From Choristoneura fumiferana (Eukaryota > Arthropoda > Insecta > Lepidoptera > Tortricidae): a DNA stretch of 64,000 nucleotides. Positions 12,191 through 25,000 of this stretch are shown here, piece by piece (the stretch's first letter is position 1; the number at the start of each line of letters is the position of its first letter). A model generated the notes under the pieces. That model was not told where the DNA came from, searched no databases, and worked only from the letters and a program-made list of their open reading frames with translations. The translations under genes were made by a program, and so were the position numbers. Where the stretch lies: contig NC_133485.1 in NCBI RefSeq assembly GCF_025370935.1, positions 5,284,447-5,348,446 of the forward strand, written 5' to 3'.

Positions 12191-14984
12191 AGTATATAAT
12201 ATAGATATTATTATATATATACCGATATAAATGACACCGAGAATAGGTAGTTTCGTAGTTTCAATCAACTTTACGTTCACTTCCCATTCTCTTTGTTATC
12301 TGATGCTCTTTCGTCCGTTCTGCAAATCCCCGCTTACCTTCAGTTAAAATGCACCCTTAACAGTTCTTTACTTCAGCGAAAACTTTGAGGACATAACCAT
12401 ACTGACTTCGTATTCAAATCTCATACAAAGCTATTTGTTATTTTTGCTCTTTAGATGTAACGTTTTGTACTCTTGATCATTGCACAAAGCTGTGGTATGC
12501 GGAGTCGGACACAATCGTATGAAAAATGTCTAGGATGGGGGCTAGTTCCGTCGAAATATAAATTTGTCACAGAGTTGTACGTACGTTTTAAGATCAAGAG
12601 GTCAAAGTTTCAAATAAATAGAAATATTCCATTAACTTGTCGAACGATATATTTAATCATTTAGGAAACTATACTCAGTTATTAGACTCCCACATAAAAG
12701 AGTAGAAAATAAACGCGGATGCTACTTTGTACCAACTAACACATTTTTGACGTAAATTGCTTGAGTATGGCAACATAATTACAGCCTTTTATCAACTTGC
12801 AATTAGTTGCAATGTTATTATGTGTGTTTACTTTATTTGTAAGTCGTGGTTAGGAAATTTGCAAACCATTTTCGATTGAGATGAAATTTAGCATATTTAT
12901 ATAAATCCGGTGACAATTAGAATAATCTGATAAATGGTGATGGTCGGGCAAGAACTTGAACTTTGACTTTGGTACGGAAATCTAATTTACTTACATGACA
13001 ATGCAAGTACAGAGTTATGTAACAAGTAGAAGTAAAAAAAGCTTGTACGTAAATGTTTTTTAACGATGACTTATTATTTCGTATATTATTATGTAAATTA
13101 GTAAGTTCTTCTTTCATCTTTTTCCTACTCCTTTATGTGAGAGTCACGATCACTGCCATTTGCCTTCATGGAACTATTTCAATATAATAAATGCATTGGG
13201 AAAATTATATTAAAGGCCCTAACGATTACCTACAACGATATCATGCCACACTGAAGTAAACCATCGGGAAGCATCACGCTATCTTTGTTCTCAATAAACG
13301 CTAGTATGCTGACAATCAATGATGCTGACCTTTACCTTAGCATCAAGTAACAGTCAAAATGTATTACAGTTATAAAAAGTATACCTATTAAAATATTTTT
13401 TGGGTTAAAGCGTTGATTACATTGAGCGAATACATTGACTATGTCGACGACATAATGTGAGGGCTAACTTTGAAATTCGAAGTTCTTATCATACCGTTCC
13501 TCTTACTCTCCCATCACATGATATTGGCGTGAGCGGGGCGGCACGATACGAAGTTCAAGCTTCGTAGTATAAATAAAGTCTGCCACTTTCTGCTACTAAA
13601 CTTCAGTGGCACATAATGTATAGTAGGGTTGACAACTACAATTCGAAAAAAAGGATTTGAATAATGAAAATAGTATGGTTGGCAATGGCAACCCAAATGT
13701 ATTGCTACTCTCCCACCCGCTGAATGTAATCAAAGTTTACGATTGGCAACTATCACAATAAGCTAGAATATAGAATTAAGTAGATAAATATTATGTAGAC
13801 AACCGATCTGTAAGCATTGGGGTTTTGAAAAGGATTCTGATAGAGATTCATCTTTTATTTTTAAAGTCAAATGTTAATTTTACGTACTTTTATTTTGTAC
13901 TAGGTGGGTAAAGCTTTTGCGATGGTTGAGTTTACTCCTCGATGTTTTATTTTTGAATACCTTTCCGTCGTAATGGGTTTGTCAATTAAATCTAGTTTTG
14001 TTTTTTTTAATTAGCCTATTATGGTTGCCCACTGCTAGTTTTAAGTTACCAATTTTTAATACGGAAAATTCACGATTTCGTAGTTTAATTTATTGCATTT
14101 TGAAGTCAGCCAGTTATACGTACATATGAAAAACATATTAATTGTTGTTTGTAATAGAATAGGTAGGTTATAGGACCTTTTCAAAATCCTATTCAGGTTT
14201 TGTTTTTTGCCCAAGATTTTATTTACTCTATTAGAAATAGCAACAGTAATCAATCATGTGTAATTTTATTTTGGAAATCACATTATTATTTGTAAATACA
14301 ACTTATAAATGACAAATGAATGAGTTGAGATTATTTATTTTGTAATAGTTTTTGTTTTGTAGTTTTACATCTATTTACCTAAGCAATGGGTGTGATCAAT
14401 GAACAGGCACAATTTTGTACATTTGTATGCAATGTTTGGTGCTAAAGTGATTTTTGTGGTGTACTACAGTAAAATAAAAATTACAACAGTACATTTGTTT
14501 ATATCACAATCTTCAAATTTGCCCCCTAAACCAGTCTGTGCAGTTCCACCAGAGTTGTGAATGATAACACACACAGTTACAAAAATAGCTGATTACACAA
14601 AAGGAGAATGAATGAAATAAATGATTTACTGTCATTTAGTGCAAATGGAAAATGGACAACTCGAAATTATACGTCAAAGCAGAAAAATTACAATTTGAAA
14701 TACATCAACACGGAAAATTGAGCATCTTGAATATAGTCGAAAACTAAATCTTGTCCCATGGTAAAATTGACAAATTTAATGTAAGTACGCCGAAAAAAAA
14801 ACGACCACTTGTATTTACATTTACGTACACTCAAAAATATGGCGAAATTAAAATATGTTCCACCCGAAATCATTTGTTTCGGGCCTACATACATATCAAG
14901 TTAATACTTGATTTAGACAACATTCATTTTCTCAAACATGGCATGAAATATTGACGTTGTGTTACAAATAATAGGCCGAGAGGC
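12191..14984. other. Intergenic sequence with a degraded foldback
   Basis: I support no gene. At about 13469-13566 is a decayed copy of the foldback family seen at 39320-39440: 'gaaattcgaagttctta' on one side and 'gatacgaagttcaagcttc' on the other. The rest is AT-rich with no clear structure. Confidence 0.4.
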
Positions 14985-15240
14985 GAGAAGTATCGCGCTG
15001 CAGGTGCTGTGGCTCAGCTGCGTGCGCGCGGTCACTCTAGCGGCCTGCAAAGAGATTTCATACAACCTGCAGGCCGCTGGCCGGCAATGCGACCGTCTTT
15101 TGTTTCAACGCGCGCTCTGCGACACGCACGCGGCCCACGCCCAGCAACACCGCAGCACGCACAGCAGCACCGCCAGCAGCCAGCGCGACACGCGCGTACA
15201 CAACACCGCGACCAGACTAGCGTCCCGCCAGCTTCATTTC
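14985..15240. other. GC-rich island, function unknown
   Basis: GC-rich and CpG-rich, in strong contrast to its flanks. Two overlapping + frames cross it but look like composition-driven low complexity (Arg, His, Gln, Ser, Thr). It ends in a TTTTATTTTATTTCATG stretch. It might be a promoter-like island, a 5' exon or a repeat; nothing decides between these. Confidence 0.3.
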
Positions 15241-15444
15241 TTATTTTATTTTATTTCATGTAATGTTTGAAAAAAGCACTATACAAGCCTCGGCCGGAAC
15301 CTGGGGTTGCCGGCCTGGCATCCCTATCCTGTCTATATCTGCTTGGCCGGCAACCCCCTACTTCCCGGCCTCTACAGTAATGTACTATTATTGCTTATTT
15401 CATTTTGCTCCTACTTTATAATGGACAATATTCCATTTAGGTTT

Positions 15445-15635
15445 AGTGAGGGTTTTCACAGAGGCGAAATATCGCTAGATAGCTTTAGTATCAAGAGGTC
15501 CGTTTGACGTTTGACGTTTGCTCGTGATTGGTTAAAAAACTAAATGAGCCAATCGCAAGCAAACGTCAAACGTCAAACGGACCTCACGATAGTAACGCCA
15601 TCTAGCGATATTTCGCCTCTGTGAAAACCCTCATT
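15445..15635. repeat. Foldback MITE with internal TTTGACG repeats
   Basis: The left end TGAGGGTTTTCACAGAGGCG and the right end are reverse complements. Pairing continues through AAATATCGCTAGAT and across most of the element. Each arm carries the block GTTTGACGTTTGACGTTTG or its complement, so the whole element can fold into one long hairpin. Confidence 0.85.
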
Positions 15636-16014
15636 AATTTACAATAAAAATAAATTTGGTTGTAAATATTTTTCAGCACAATTATATTTTGACAAAATTC
15701 ACTGGATGGTTTTTGGTTTTGGTCCAAATTCAAAATGGTCAATTCAAGTGGACGATTTTCCGTTTGTACCGAAGGACAGTAAATCAAATAAATGAGTAAT
15801 AAATGTTAAAGTTAAAATCCTGCTAATACACGACATGTTCTTGTGTGCGTGACCTCAACTCTGGTGGAATTACCTATATCCGTAATAAATAAAATACGCA
15901 TAAAGTAAGCAATGTCAATAATTTAATAAAATTGCATTATAAAACAACACAGAATTACAAGTCATAATCGTAAGGAATGTAATACAATAGTATAAAATTA
16001 AATCATAATTTAAG

Positions 16015-19000
16015 CTATTTCTTTCTGAAAATACTGCTAAATCTTCTGCTACGAGGTGTTCCCTGAAAACAAAAACCATTGAATCAAAATTGTGGTCAAT
16101 GTGCCAGCGGTCTATTTAAATGCCTTTAATTTGAAGAGAACAAGGTATACAGAGAGGGCTATGGAGAGGTCTATGCTCGGGGTTTCTCTGCGGGATAGAA
16201 ACAGAAATGTTGATATCCGCAGTAGAACTAAGGTTACCGACATAGCCCGAAGAATTGCGAAACTGAAGTTGCAGTGGGCGGGGCACATTGCTCGCAGGAC
16301 TGATGGCCGATGGGGTCAGAAGGTTTTCGAAAGGCGTCCGCGGACCGGGAGACGAGCTGTCAGTAGGCCTCCAACAAGATGGAGCGACGACCTGGTTAAT
16401 ATCGCAGGATCGCGGTGGATGCGGAAAGCACAAGACCGGTCTGAGTGGAGAGCTTTGCGGGAGCTTTATGTCCAGCAGGCAGTGAACATCTTTCGGCTGA
16501 CATGATGATGATGATGATGATGATGAAGGTATAGACACAAACTTCGAAACCACGTCATAGATCAAGTCTCATAATTCCAGTATCATTTTAATGACTAATT
16601 TGCAAAAAGTGCAAAGGTATCAGCCATAAATTACGTCAAACGTTTAAGCAAGGGTGAGGTTGATCTAGCGATTTATCACACAAGAAAAAAAAAATAGTTA
16701 AATAATTAGTAATAAGGTGATCTTAAAGCCCGGTTTATTTAGACTTAAGAAAAATCGTGCAAGTTGCATTACATTGCGAGGCCGTAAAGCCAACGAGTTT
16801 GTAGTGGCCAATCGAGCACCGCAATGTAATGCAACTTGCACGTTTTTCTTGCAAGTCTAAACTGGACTTAAGGATTGACTACTACATTAGTTCTTTGCAA
16901 ATAACATAATTAACTGTAGTTTAATCGAGTTGTTATACTACTGAGCAAAAATTTTATCAAAAATATCTGAATGTCAGTAACAAGAGTCGTGTGTATGATA
17001 CTTTTGATCAAGTATTTGCTCGTAAGCACTTGAATGTGCAAGCTCGAGGCATGTAACTGTTAATGAGCAGAAGTAAAAGCACGTTATCTCATCATGCGGG
17101 ACTGAGCGATGCGTGGGGCGGGCGGGGCTAACTAGAGTAAGCTGAAACTAAAGGTCAGCGCATCCGTACAGTACAGCTGTATGTACACTAACACTGGTGT
17201 GTTCGCTTACCTCGTCAACGTCGTTTTTGTGTGAGCGGAAGAGCGAGCGGATTCGGGAGGGTGTACTAGTCTTACGGCCTGCGTGCGGGTCAGCCTCCAC
17301 CCGCAGGGACTCGCGTAGCTCGCCGTCCTAAAAAAATTGTCTGTATATATCCATGCCTAGATGTATGTAAGCTTGCTCCATTCTCAATTTCGGTTTATAG
17401 AATCTTTATTTCTCATTAAAAACAATTTGTCACTTACATGAGAAACTTAATATCTAAGGTAGTATTTTTAGTTTACTGTATAGAAGAGAAAACAAGTAAG
17501 TTACGTATATACAGTTAAAGTTTTCCGTGATAATATGTGACGTATACTAGAATACGATTGGATTGTTCAAAGGTTAACTGGAAGAGATCCCTTTAAGGGA
17601 TAAGTTCACCTTTGTACATCTCTTTGTTTTGTTAACGGTTATTTTCACATGACTTTCATGTACAATAAAGAGTTATACAATACTATAGCAACATGTAGTA
17701 TGTTATTTTTGTATAGAAGTTTTGTCCGGAATAAAATATTACTTTAGATTGAATTGAATAAATTACCCCCTCCCTGTTCACTGGTAAATTATACTTGAAA
17801 TATATGAAAGCTGCGTTATACTCCACTTATCATTCGAAACTTAACGGTAAAATTTCCACATTTTTTTAAATTAAACAACGGAACTGTTTAAAAATTGGTG
17901 AACTTCTATAATAAAAACATAATAAATAACGCTAATAAATGTACATGTAGGTATTTTTAGTCCATTTGTGTTCGAAATATCTAGAAACGTGTGTTACAAT
18001 TTGACAGTTAATTCAAACCTTAAATTAAACGGAGTATAGGGTAAGCCCGCGTGAAAGAAGTGTAGTATCCTCAGTGATGTGTTTGGTTAAATTAGATTTT
18101 AATTCGGTAAATTAATGTTTTCAGGCAATTCATTAATTATATAATTTAGCACCTGCATATGTGAACATTCTTTTACCATATTTGGTTCTTGTTTTGGGTA
18201 ATATGAGATTATTTGGTCGTCTGCTAGAATATTTGCGTGCGAACTTTTCGAATGTTATGTTTTTGTGTATATTTTTTATTTAACATTTTAACTTCTTTAT
18301 GGAAGAACATTAACAAAAATATACCATGAAATAATGATAGACTACTGCACAACTGAGTCAATAGAACTTCTCCACTGCTATCGTTCGTTAACTATTATGT
18401 ACTCTGTAGGTACTTACAGTAGCTGAGAGTCTTCCAGCCTGCTTGCTCGGGGTGGGAGGACCCGGCTTCTTGTACGCGGTGATGCCAACCTCCTTCCTTT
18501 GCTGACGACCCATCGAGAAAGTCGAATTGCTTGCACACTGTAATTAAAATTTTTAATGTCAAAGTGGCTTCTACACGAGTAGGTACAGATAATTGGTACA
18601 TAGAACAGAGACATCTGGTCAACTCTTACCATAGCAAATGGGACCTATCAGTTACGCGGATTTCAAACCGAGTGAGAATTTCATTTGTGTTGCAAAACTT
18701 CAGTCATAGTTGGGCAATTATTCACAGGTAAGCAAGCTGACAAGCAAGTAAGCATTGAGCACAAAACCCTAACTGCAATCTGTACTGATAAGCACATCCT
18801 GCAATATTACATATATCGCATAGTGACCCTTGGAATAGTTGTTTACAAATAAATAACTCATGTCTGTACTGTTTGGAGGTCTAAAGGCCTTGGGGCAACG
18901 AAGGCAAAAAAAAAACAAAGCTGCTCTTGCTGGTGAAACGTTGTTTTTTTTTAAACTTCTTATTGTGGTAGCCAGGGCTGGGCGATTATTCGAGCGTTTC

Positions 19001-22000
19001 AACCACATCAATCTTATGGTCACATTTTTTAGGAATTGGATGTAGATTTTGATTTCATTTTCAATTATTTGTACCTGTCGAGTTCCTGTAAGATAACAGG
19101 GACTACAGGTCGATTCACGAGGCTGGCGCTCAAAATTCGAGCTTCATATCTTGCCATCCCGCTGACGCTTATAATTATTTAGTACGAGAATGAGAGGGAC
19201 GGTACGATACGAACTTCGAATTTCGTAGTAGCCCCCCAAGTCTTGGTTCTTACCTTAATTTCCTCTTCGTCCACTATAGGAGCAAACTGCATCTCAGCCG
19301 GGTACGAGCTCTTAAGGTGCGGCGGCACCAGCGAGTTTCGCCGCTTGAGCTCCGAGATGCGTTGCCCGGGCGCGAGGGACGCGCGCGGCGTCGCCGACAA
19401 CTCTTTGAGGAAGCGGTTGTCGAACACCTCACCTTCCTCGTCTGACATGTGGAGGCCGCGGCTCTCTGTTATAATAGTGTTATAATAGTTAATTCTATTA
19501 TTATGTTTTTTAATTCTATTGTTATTATTTCTTTGAAGCATTTTCAATAATGAGCATGTATTCGTGCGAATGTGAATAACCTTTGTATTTGATGCAATTC
19601 AACAATACTAAAGCAAGGCTCTGAAAGGAATAAGGCTACTGGATCCAGTGCCTGTATAAAATATGGCTATAGGCGTTAAAGGTAAGAGAATTGAGCGCAA
19701 TTGTACTATACGTGTCAAGCAAAATCAAAGTGCGGGCAGTTAATGGAAAAGATGATGTAAAGTGAAAGATGTTGAAAAAGAGATAGGATTGATCTATTTT
19801 TAATCGACTCTACATAAGCTCAGAAAATCACCAATAAATATTTTTTCACTTTAGTGTACCTAATCTAAATGCAAATGGCATGAAAGTATGAAACAAAACA
19901 AAGAAAGTTTAGAAGAAATCGTTTGGGTGTTGTAAATTGCATTAGTAACAATAGCGCAATATTTTATATCATGGTGCCTGTAAAAAGTGTTTAGAAAATG
20001 TTAATGAAAGATCCTTACATACCTGTTTTTTGTTTGTTGTGCATTGGAAGCGAACGCAAAGAAATGGTGTCAGAGGGCCGCCCTATTACTTCAGAGTCTC
20101 TTGGCGCATGTAGACCAGACTGCGAAATTGGACAAAAATCAGGTTAAAAAGGCAGATTCAAAAAAATTGTGATTAAAACAAAAGTAAAAGGAACCAAATC
20201 AGCAAGACCAATATTAAGATAAAAAAAAATACAGAAACTTTTTCTTATTCCTGTTTCATGTCATGTGTTTTAAGTTTTGGCACATTTGATTTTAATATTC
20301 TAAATTCACGATTGACGATAATTACCGAATGCACGTGTTGCAAAGACATGAGCGAGCCCGACTGTTTCTTCCTCAGCCAATCGGCCTCCTCTTTCTTCAC
20401 AAGGAACTTCTCTCCAACACTCCACAACTCGGTAGTCAACGCACGAATATGTTCCTCATAAGCCCGACTCGACTCTGCCAGTTTCTCCCTAGACTTCACC
20501 AATTCCCGCTCCAACGCAGCAATCTCTTCAGACTGTTTCAGCTTCAGTCTACCCATCTCTTCATGAAACAGTTCTTTCTAAAAAAAAAAAACTGCAAATT
20601 AGTGCTCGCAACGTAAAAGTCAAGCGAAGCATGCAACACGCCCATGCATCAAAAAAAGGGGCATTACCTTTTCTCCAAAACGCTTCAAAAGCAAAACTAC
20701 ACTACGAAAAAAACAATAAACACTGGCTACTCATACGAAAAATAAAACAATACTATTCCATGGATACTTTATTAACCATATAACAAGCAATAAATAACAA
20801 ACAAAAAGTTGTGAAAGCCACCATTCAATTATCCATATGGAGATATAACCACCACACGATCTGATAGCCAAATATCAATAACAGTATGGGGACGATACTG
20901 ACCATTTTCGCCTTCATTCTGTTGAGTTTGTCCTCGTACTCCGCCCTCACTTCCATTATCGTCACCTCTTGGGAACTACGAGCGCCCTCACCCTTCTGCG
21001 CGCGCCCGATTTCACCGAGAAGCTTTTGGAAGGAATTCTCTAACTCGCTCAGCTGCACCTCTATGGATGCGTTCTGGTAATTGGCAGTCGAGAGCGACGT
21101 TTGTTCAATGTCACTGGTGAATGCCTGCTTGATTTTCTCTTGTGACAACATTCTACTAACGCTGCGGTCAACCCAACGCTCGATATTCATCGCACACTCA
21201 GAAAGATCCTGCATCACTGCGGCGTAACCTCGCTCTAACTTGCACATCGTAGCTTCAGTTATGTGCCCATCTAAACTCAGGACATCACGACGAACCATCC
21301 TCTGTATTGACACGATCTTAGACAGCTTCTGGCTGTACACGTCTTTGACTGTAGTGAAAGTTCTGAAGCTCAATGACATCTCTGTTAGGAACTTTTTCAT
21401 ATTAATTATCTCTGACTCGTTTATTCTGTTTACTTCGGACAGGCGATCGCGGTCCTTCTGTAGTGCGATCTGTTTCTCGGAACACCGTTTTAAATGTCTG
21501 TCTGTGGTTTCCAGGAAACTTTCTAAATCTTCCATAGTGATAGAGCCGGCGGTCAAGCTCCTTCGCAGATCGCTCTCACCATTCGTATTAGTGTTGCCGA
21601 AATTGGTCAATTCTTTTAAAACTGCAGTGGATTTAATTTCAGCAATTCTTTTCAGTATCATGGCTTGATACTTGGCCGACACTTTGATGATTTGGCTAGC
21701 ACGATTTTCTGTGACGCTCATTTTTGTTACTTGCCGCTTCAGGTCGGCGATTTCTTCGTTTTTCTGTTGAACTATTTTCTTCAGTTGAATGGACAATTCT
21801 TCGCAAGTGTCCCTACTAACCTCTAGCTCCTTGGTAGTATCGATGAGTTTTAACCCGGACTCTGCTATCGCGGATTTGATATACGTTATTTCAGTTTGCA
21901 TGGCAGTTATCTTTCGATTCTTGTCCTGTATTATTTTTTCAAGGTCTGATATAGTTTTTAGACTTTCCATGGATGAGTGTGTTAGATCAGATGTTGTTGT

Positions 22001-25000
22001 ATCTACCTGGTTCTGCAGGCCATGCGTGTCCTTCTCCCAGGTTGTGTGCTTACTTTCAACACACTTTTCTTGCTTAGACTCAGCCACTAAAACAAAAAAA
22101 AAACAGTTGTAAACCCAATAAAGTTCACAGCAACAGTTCACCAACTGATTCCAAAGATTAAATATTACTTACACGTCTCCTTTAATGCTTCAATCTCCTT
22201 CATTAATCTGGTCTTTTCTTCTTCCAGTTTTTCAATCTTGGCTTCGTATACCTGTATTTTTTCTTCTGCGTCAATCTTTAGTTTTTCCCACATAAGTGTT
22301 TTGTCTTCATAATCTCTCCTAATGTCTTCTAACTGAATGTTGACATATTTCAGCTTCTCATCAAGCTCTTCAATAAATTTGTCCTTCTCTTTCAGCATTA
22401 TTTCATGAGTACTGTTCTCTTCCTCGATGATGTACTGCAGTTGCTCGTTGTCTTTCTGCAATGCTTCTATTATTTGCATTTTTCTGTCAGCTTCATTTTT
22501 CAATTCTTGGTCTAAGTCGGTATTGAGTGATTGCAGTGAGCCAACTTTTTTGTTCAAATTTTCAATTTCAGTTTCTTTGGTGGTTGTTAAATCAGCTATA
22601 GCCTTAGTCTGTATGCAGATATTTTCTTCAGCTATTCTTAATTCTGAAAAAAGGTAATTAATATTTTTTTTTATATATAATTGAAGCATACACGACATAC
22701 ATTACATTTGAAATTTACCACGAGCTTTACGGTAAGGAAAACATCGTGAGGTAACCTGCACAAACCTGCCAAACAATTCAATGGAGTGCGTGAAGTTTTC
22801 AATCCGCACTGAGCCCGCGGGGGAATAATGGACCAAGGCCTCTCATTTTGAAAGGAGGTTTGTGCCCCGCAGTGGGACGTATATATGTAGGCTGGGATGA
22901 AGCATACACGACAAATAATACAATGCACAATATCACCTTCACATTTCTGCTCTACAGCTTTCCTCAGTGACTGAATTTCTTTAGTCATCTCCATTGCTTC
23001 ATTATTTTGGACGATTACATTCTGATTGAGCTTTTCTGTAATTCCATTTAACATAACACGCTGATTTTCACACTCTTTCCGGAACTTTTCCTTTAGTTTG
23101 TATTCTTCATTATATTTGTTTTCTAGAATTTCTATTTCTTTTTGGGCAGTTATAAGGCTGTCTTTTTGCTTGGTTAGATCTTCGTGCAACTTTTCCCTGA
23201 TAGTCTCAAGTTGCTGTATTTCCAAATCTTTTTTCTTAATTTCTTGTCTCAAACTTTGGACCAAACTGTTCAACTTAGATGTCTCTGCCTCAGAGCTTTC
23301 TATTAATTGATTAATCTTCATAGACTTTTCCTTTAATTCAGCTTGTAATCCCTCGACAGCTGAAAATAAAAATATTTGCTTAAATAAAGTTTAATACAAG
23401 CTTTTGTACTTTAGTTGTCTTAGGGGCTGTTTCACCATCCATTGATTAGCGTTAACCGACGGTTAAATGTGATGCCATCTCCGTCTTTTCGAACAAAACA
23501 AATAGAGACGGCATCACACCTAACCGCCATTAAACACTAATCAATGGATGGTGAAACAGCCCCTAAGTATATATAAAGATAAAATGCATTTACATAGCTG
23601 AGGGTTAATTGAATAACAAAAATTTAAAGATCTTAAAAATCTCATTTGTAATATTAGTTGGATTTCCATTATCATCCTATCAGTATAGTATTTTCATTAT
23701 CATATTTCAAGTTAATCTGACCAATAGAGGTGGGTGGAATTCGCAGGTGGAGTTGGACGTTGGACTTGCACGATTTGAGCTACATTAGCTGCCAAATTAA
23801 CTTAACTTGGCAAGTAAAATAATTACGAATCAAAGAATTGTATACTAAACTAATAAAATAATATTTACTTTTTTATTACGAATTAAATTTTACATTCTAC
23901 ATCCTAATCTGAATGCTTTAAATTTGTAATACTTACTTGTCTTAGTTTCTGACGTTATTTTATGCAATTGTTCATTTTCTTCTTGAAGTTGAATTATTTC
24001 CTTTAATTTTCCACTTAAATCTTCCTGTAAACTATCTAGATTATTTTTCAAATTCGTATTAGTAGATATCTCACTTTGTAGTTTGTTTTCTGTTGTTTCT
24101 GATGTATCTTTTCGGTTCTGCAACTTATTAGTAACTCCTTTTAATTGAGATTCTAAGTTATTCACTATCGTCGCTAAAACTGTTTCAGCGTTTTCGAATT
24201 CAAGAATCTTCTTATCCCGTTCGTCTACTACTGTTATCAGAGCCATTTTAGCTTCCTCCAATATCCTTTTATCTTTTTGCAACTCTGTGCAATAATTTCT
24301 CAAATCATCTATTTCTTTATGTAACTGTTCAATAGATATGTTTTTTTCTTCTACACTTTCTTGTAACTTTCTAAACTCTTGCATTTTTTGCTGTGATTCC
24401 TTCTCAAGGATCACTTTGGTTTCGTTAAGTTTTATAATTTCTTCATCACATTTTTTAAGAAGGGCGTCTTTGGACTCCTTTTCTTTATTGTAATCACATA
24501 GTAAAAGCTCTGTCTTTTTATTATTTTCAATAACGTTGTTTTGTAATTGCAATAATTCATTGCTAATATTAGTTATCTTTTTGTTTAATTTAGAAACAAT
24601 ATTTTCGTTGTCTTCTTTAAGCTTCATCTTAGAAATCTTTTCTGCGTCTACTTCTATCTCAAGATTTTTAATTGTGTTTTCGAGTTTTATTTTATCATCA
24701 ATTATTTGTTGTTCTTTAGATTGCATTTCTTGTAGCTCTTTTATTGTTTTGTTTAGTGTTACAGTTTGTTCGTCGTAATAAGTTTTCTGGTCGATTTCGG
24801 TAGCTAGACTGTTTTTCAGATATAATAATTCATTCTCTTTTGCAGCTAAGATGCAGTCATAGGATTGTTTCTCAGATTGGTAACCTGAAACCAAAGATAT
24901 TATTTGGTGAACAAAATGAATGACAATACACAAGTAATATTTTACTCAAAAGTACCTAATAAACTTACTACATTCATTTTTTCGAGACTTTTCACAAAGA

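Noticed and set aside
14959..15270. A 103-codon protein
   Set aside because: Two overlapping frames are open only because of local GC richness, composition is low-complexity, and no family is recognised.
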